The notes beneath the pieces are model-generated. The model was not told the DNA's origin. It saw nothing but the letters and a program-made list of their open reading frames with translations, and made no database searches. From the NCBI GenBank assembly GCA_903835865.1, contig CAILON010000371.1, positions 1-8,323 on the forward strand: 8,323 bases of DNA, given 5' to 3'. The first letter of the stretch is position 1, and each line of letters opens with the position of its first letter. Positions 5,893 through 8,323 of the stretch are shown here, piece after piece. Both the position numbers and the translations under genes were made by a program. The DNA comes from an uncultured beta proteobacterium (GTDB lineage: Bacteria; Pseudomonadota; Gammaproteobacteria; Burkholderiales; Burkholderiaceae).

Positions 5893-6903
5893 ATGAACAA
5901 TCTTAAAACTCTTCGAACGATATCTTGGATAGTCCTACTGGCCGCATTTTCTTTTAATGGGCTATTGGGTGCCCATGCTCAAGGAGTAAAAGACTATCCC
6001 AATAAATCGATCACCATGATTGTGCCCTTCCCGCCTGGGGGTGCAACTGATGCGCTTTCCAGAATTGTTGCGCTGAAACTTTCCAGCAATTTAGGGCAAT
6101 CAGTGATTGTAGAAAATCATCCTGGCGCCGGGGGTACGATTGGTGCTGCATTAGCTATGCGGGCATTGCCTGATGGTTACACCTTATTATTTACAACGAG
6201 TAGCACACACTCTGTTGCGCCTAGCTTCGGTAAAAAGCTTCCTTATGATTCTGTGACTGATTTCACTCCGATTGGTGGGGTAGCTGTTTCTCCAGCAATA
6301 TTAACTGTGACCAAAACTTTACCCATTAAGACGGTGAAGGACTTGGTGCTTTACGCAAAGGCCCATCCTGGAGAGTTGAACTATGCCTCTAGCGGAGTGG
6401 GTACCGTTATTCAGTTGAATGCTGAGGCTCTTAAAGCGCAAGCGGGAATTGATATGACACATGTTCCTTACAAGGGCTCCGCCTTAGCAATGCCTGATCT
6501 TGTCTCTGGAAAAGTTCATATCTTATTTGACTCGATTGTTTCAAGTCTTCAGCCAGTCAAGGATGGAAAGATGACCGCTTTGGCGATTGGTGGCGCCAAA
6601 CGATCTGCACAAATTCCAGATGTCCCAACAGTTGCTGAGGCTGGTAAAGACTATGGTCTTGGTCAATTCGAATCGACCACTTGGTTTGGTTTATATGGGC
6701 CTAAAAATTTACCACCTGAATTAGTGGTGAAATTAAATGCTGCCCTCAATAAAGTCATTGAGTCACCAGATGTCATTGAGCGATTCGCACAGGTAGGGTC
6801 TGATCCAATACCTGGAACACCTGAAAAATTTTCCAACATGGTCGCAAAAGAGCGTGCACGTTGGACTGCATTAATTAAGCAAGCGCAGATTAACCCTGAA
6901 TAA
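5893..6903 (+). CDS. Bug family (TctC-like) periplasmic solute receptor, second copy
   Basis: Orphan tripartite-tricarboxylate-type receptor of 336 residues from the ATG at 5893. That start puts a clean signal peptide at the N-terminus (hydrophobic 10-27, cleavage likely after AHA at 27-29) and has AGGGA upstream. A longer in-frame start at 5809 would run back into the divergent VOC gene and displace the signal. Landmarks are VPFPPGGATD (44-53, with Asp53 at the usual ligand-contact position), VENHPGAGGTIGA (73-85), PDGYTLL (93-99), NYASSGVGT (163-171), HVPYKGSA (190-197), DVPTVAEAG (243-251) and the C-terminal ERARWTALIKQAQI (320-333). It shares the fold and motifs of the leftward Bug receptor but differs through most of its length, so it is not a recent duplicate and may bind a different ligand. 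It heads the rightward operon, 11 bases before the gamma-glutamyltransferase-family gene. The membrane partners are not present. Confidence 0.95.
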   Translation: MNNLKTLRTISWIVLLAAFSFNGLLGAHAQGVKDYPNKSITMIVPFPPGGATDALSRIVALKLSSNLGQSVIVENHPGAGGTIGAALAMRALPDGYTLLFTTSSTHSVAPSFGKKLPYDSVTDFTPIGGVAVSPAILTVTKTLPIKTVKDLVLYAKAHPGELNYASSGVGTVIQLNAEALKAQAGIDMTHVPYKGSALAMPDLVSGKVHILFDSIVSSLQPVKDGKMTALAIGGAKRSAQIPDVPTVAEAGKDYGLGQFESTTWFGLYGPKNLPPELVVKLNAALNKVIESPDVIERFAQVGSDPIPGTPEKFSNMVAKERARWTALIKQAQINPE

Positions 6904-6914
6904 GAGAACTCTTT

Positions 6915-8323
6915 ATGAAATTTAATTGGAATAATCCATATCCTACGATTCGCGTGCCAGTGATGGGGCGGAATGTTGTATCGACATCCCATCCTTTCGC
7001 AGCGCAAGCTGGCTTAAAAATTATTCAACAGGGCGGTAACGCCATTGATGCTGCCATTGCAGCAGCAGCAGCGTTAATGATTGTTGAGCCAGTATCGAAT
7101 GGTTTGGGGAGCGATTGTTTTGCCATTGTTTGGGATGGAAAAGAGTTGCATGGCTTAAATTCTTCAGGAACCGCGCCCCAAGCCTGGAGTCCTGAGTATT
7201 TTTCTAAAAAATATGGCACAGATGCAAGTGGTTTGGCAGATAGACCTAAGCGTGGTTGGGATTCGGTAACTGTCCCTGGGGCATTGGCAGGCTGGGAAGA
7301 GCTGCATCGCCGCTTTGGCTCTCTGCCACTCGGCGACTTATTGCAGCCAGCGATTGAAATTGCTGAAAGAGGGTACGCCATGGCGCCGGTGGTCGCGCAC
7401 AAGTGGGCCGCCGCCATTCCTGAGTTGCATGATCAACCTGGATTTGCTGAGGCATTCATGCCTCATGGCCGTGCTCCAGAAATTGGGGAGATATTTCGTT
7501 TTGAGGCAGCCGCCAAGACACTCAAAAAAATAGCGAAGTCAGGTATTCGGGAGTTTTATGAAGGTGAGATTGCCGATTCAATTGTCAGTTATGCAAAGAG
7601 TAATGGGGGTGCAATGACGCTCAATGATCTTGCTGCGTATCGTCCAGACTGGGTGGGTACTATTAAGCAAGACATTAAAGGCGTGGATGGAAAAACCTAT
7701 TCTATGCATGAGATACCACCCAATGGTCAAGGGATTGGCGCTCTCATTGCTTTGGGGATCTTGCAGAACTTTGATCTTGCCAGCTTGCCAGTGGATGGCG
7801 TGGAGAGTCAGCACTTGCAAATCGAGGCTATGAAATTGGCCTTTGCAGATGTATATCAATATGTAGCGGATCCTCGCTCTATGGAAGTGACGCCAGAGCA
7901 GATGCTCGATCCAGCGTATTTAGCCCAGCGTGCAAAACTCATTAATCCTAATAAGGCAACCCATTTTGATTTTGGCCTACCCCAATCAGGTGGAACCATT
8001 TATTTGTCGGCCACAGATGAGCAGGGCCGCATGATTTCCTTTATTCAAAGTAACTATATGGGCTTTGGTTCGGGAGTGGTAGTTCCAGATTGGGGTGTGA
8101 GTTTGCAAAATAGGGGCTTTGGATTTTCGATGGACCCTCAATCGGCTAACGTAGTTGCCGGTGGTAAACGTCCATTTCACACTATCATTCCCGCATTCTT
8201 AACCCGTCAAGAAGGCAATGTGGCAGTTCCGCAAATGAGTTTTGGCGTGATGGGCGGCGATATGCAACCCCAAGGTCACCTGCAAACCATTTTACGTATG
8301 CTCTCTTATCGCCAGCAACCACA
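6915..8323 (+). CDS. Gamma-glutamyltransferase family protein, YwrD-like, partial (3' end missing)
   Basis: Ntn-hydrolase proenzyme of the gamma-glutamyltransferase family, which self-cleaves before a threonine that becomes the nucleophile for amide-bond hydrolysis or transfer. The frame from the ATG at 6915 stays open for 469 codons to the window edge; relatives have about 525-540 residues, so roughly 60-70 are missing. Seen motifs are GGNAIDAA (40-47), VEP followed by NGLGSD (62-67, where relatives usually have GIGGD), RPKRGWDSVTVPGALAGW (about 110-127), ISFIQSNYMGFGSG (about 372-385), GGKRPFHTIIPAF (416-428) and FGVMGGDMQPQGHLQ (443-457). The likely processing site and nucleophile is Thr361 in GGTIYLS. 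The FQSNYMGFGSG/KRPFHTIIP pattern fits the YwrD branch rather than periplasmic E. coli Ggt. No signal peptide is present, so it should be cytoplasmic. It follows the Bug receptor by 11 bases with only a weak GAG-type ribosome site. True glutathione activity is not established, and other amide substrates are possible. Confidence 0.92.
   Translation, partial: MKFNWNNPYPTIRVPVMGRNVVSTSHPFAAQAGLKIIQQGGNAIDAAIAAAAALMIVEPVSNGLGSDCFAIVWDGKELHGLNSSGTAPQAWSPEYFSKKYGTDASGLADRPKRGWDSVTVPGALAGWEELHRRFGSLPLGDLLQPAIEIAERGYAMAPVVAHKWAAAIPELHDQPGFAEAFMPHGRAPEIGEIFRFEAAAKTLKKIAKSGIREFYEGEIADSIVSYAKSNGGAMTLNDLAAYRPDWVGTIKQDIKGVDGKTYSMHEIPPNGQGIGALIALGILQNFDLASLPVDGVESQHLQIEAMKLAFADVYQYVADPRSMEVTPEQMLDPAYLAQRAKLINPNKATHFDFGLPQSGGTIYLSATDEQGRMISFIQSNYMGFGSGVVVPDWGVSLQNRGFGFSMDPQSANVVAGGKRPFHTIIPAFLTRQEGNVAVPQMSFGVMGGDMQPQGHLQTILRMLSYRQQP

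Noticed and set aside
6902..6913. AAGAG-AA-CTCTT inverted repeat between the second Bug receptor and the GGT-family gene
   Set aside because: The stem is AT-rich with five pairs, the loop is only two bases, and no T-run long enough for a terminator follows. It is likely chance.
6663..7859. Several minus- and plus-strand open frames inside the second Bug receptor and the GGT-family gene
   Set aside because: They overlap a continuous, motif-rich frame on the plus strand, and their translations look like out-of-frame sequence.

Overview
The window looks like a chromosomal segment of a betaproteobacterium in the Burkholderiaceae, and a moderately AT-rich lineage such as Polynucleobacter would fit. 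The reasons are the two periplasmic Bug-type (TctC-like) solute receptors without transporter membrane subunits, a type greatly expanded in that order, the compact gene spacing and the base composition (AT-rich by eye, not computed). No RNA gene, insertion sequence, CRISPR array or phage gene was seen, and no stretch of 300 bases lacks a gene.

Left part (1-2391), cell envelope. A minus-strand pair encodes a four-to-five-helix DUF1345 membrane protein (1460-2131) and, 20 bases further on, an MltF-like protein that joins a periplasmic solute-binding domain to a lytic transglycosylase domain (9-1439). Divergent from them is a very small plus-strand gene (2245-2382, about 45 codons) that resembles a tiny lipoprotein. 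Between the divergent starts lie two back-to-back promoter candidates flanking a perfect 12-base palindrome.

Middle and right part (2392-8323), a putative catabolic locus built around a 64-base divergent promoter region (5829-5892). Leftward runs a tight three-gene operon: a glyoxalase-like VOC protein, a Bug receptor, and a thiamine-diphosphate enzyme of the acetolactate synthase/2-oxoacid decarboxylase superfamily. Rightward runs a second Bug receptor and a cytoplasmic gamma-glutamyltransferase-family (YwrD-type) Ntn hydrolase, cut off by the window end after 469 codons. An imperfect 14-base inverted repeat in the shared promoter region is a candidate operator.

Plausible reading: the two receptors capture small carboxylates or amides in the periplasm, transport relies on membrane subunits encoded elsewhere, and the hydrolase, ThDP enzyme and VOC protein act on the imported compound in the cytoplasm. 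The substrate cannot be read from the sequence. The family assignments are firm; the pathway is inference.
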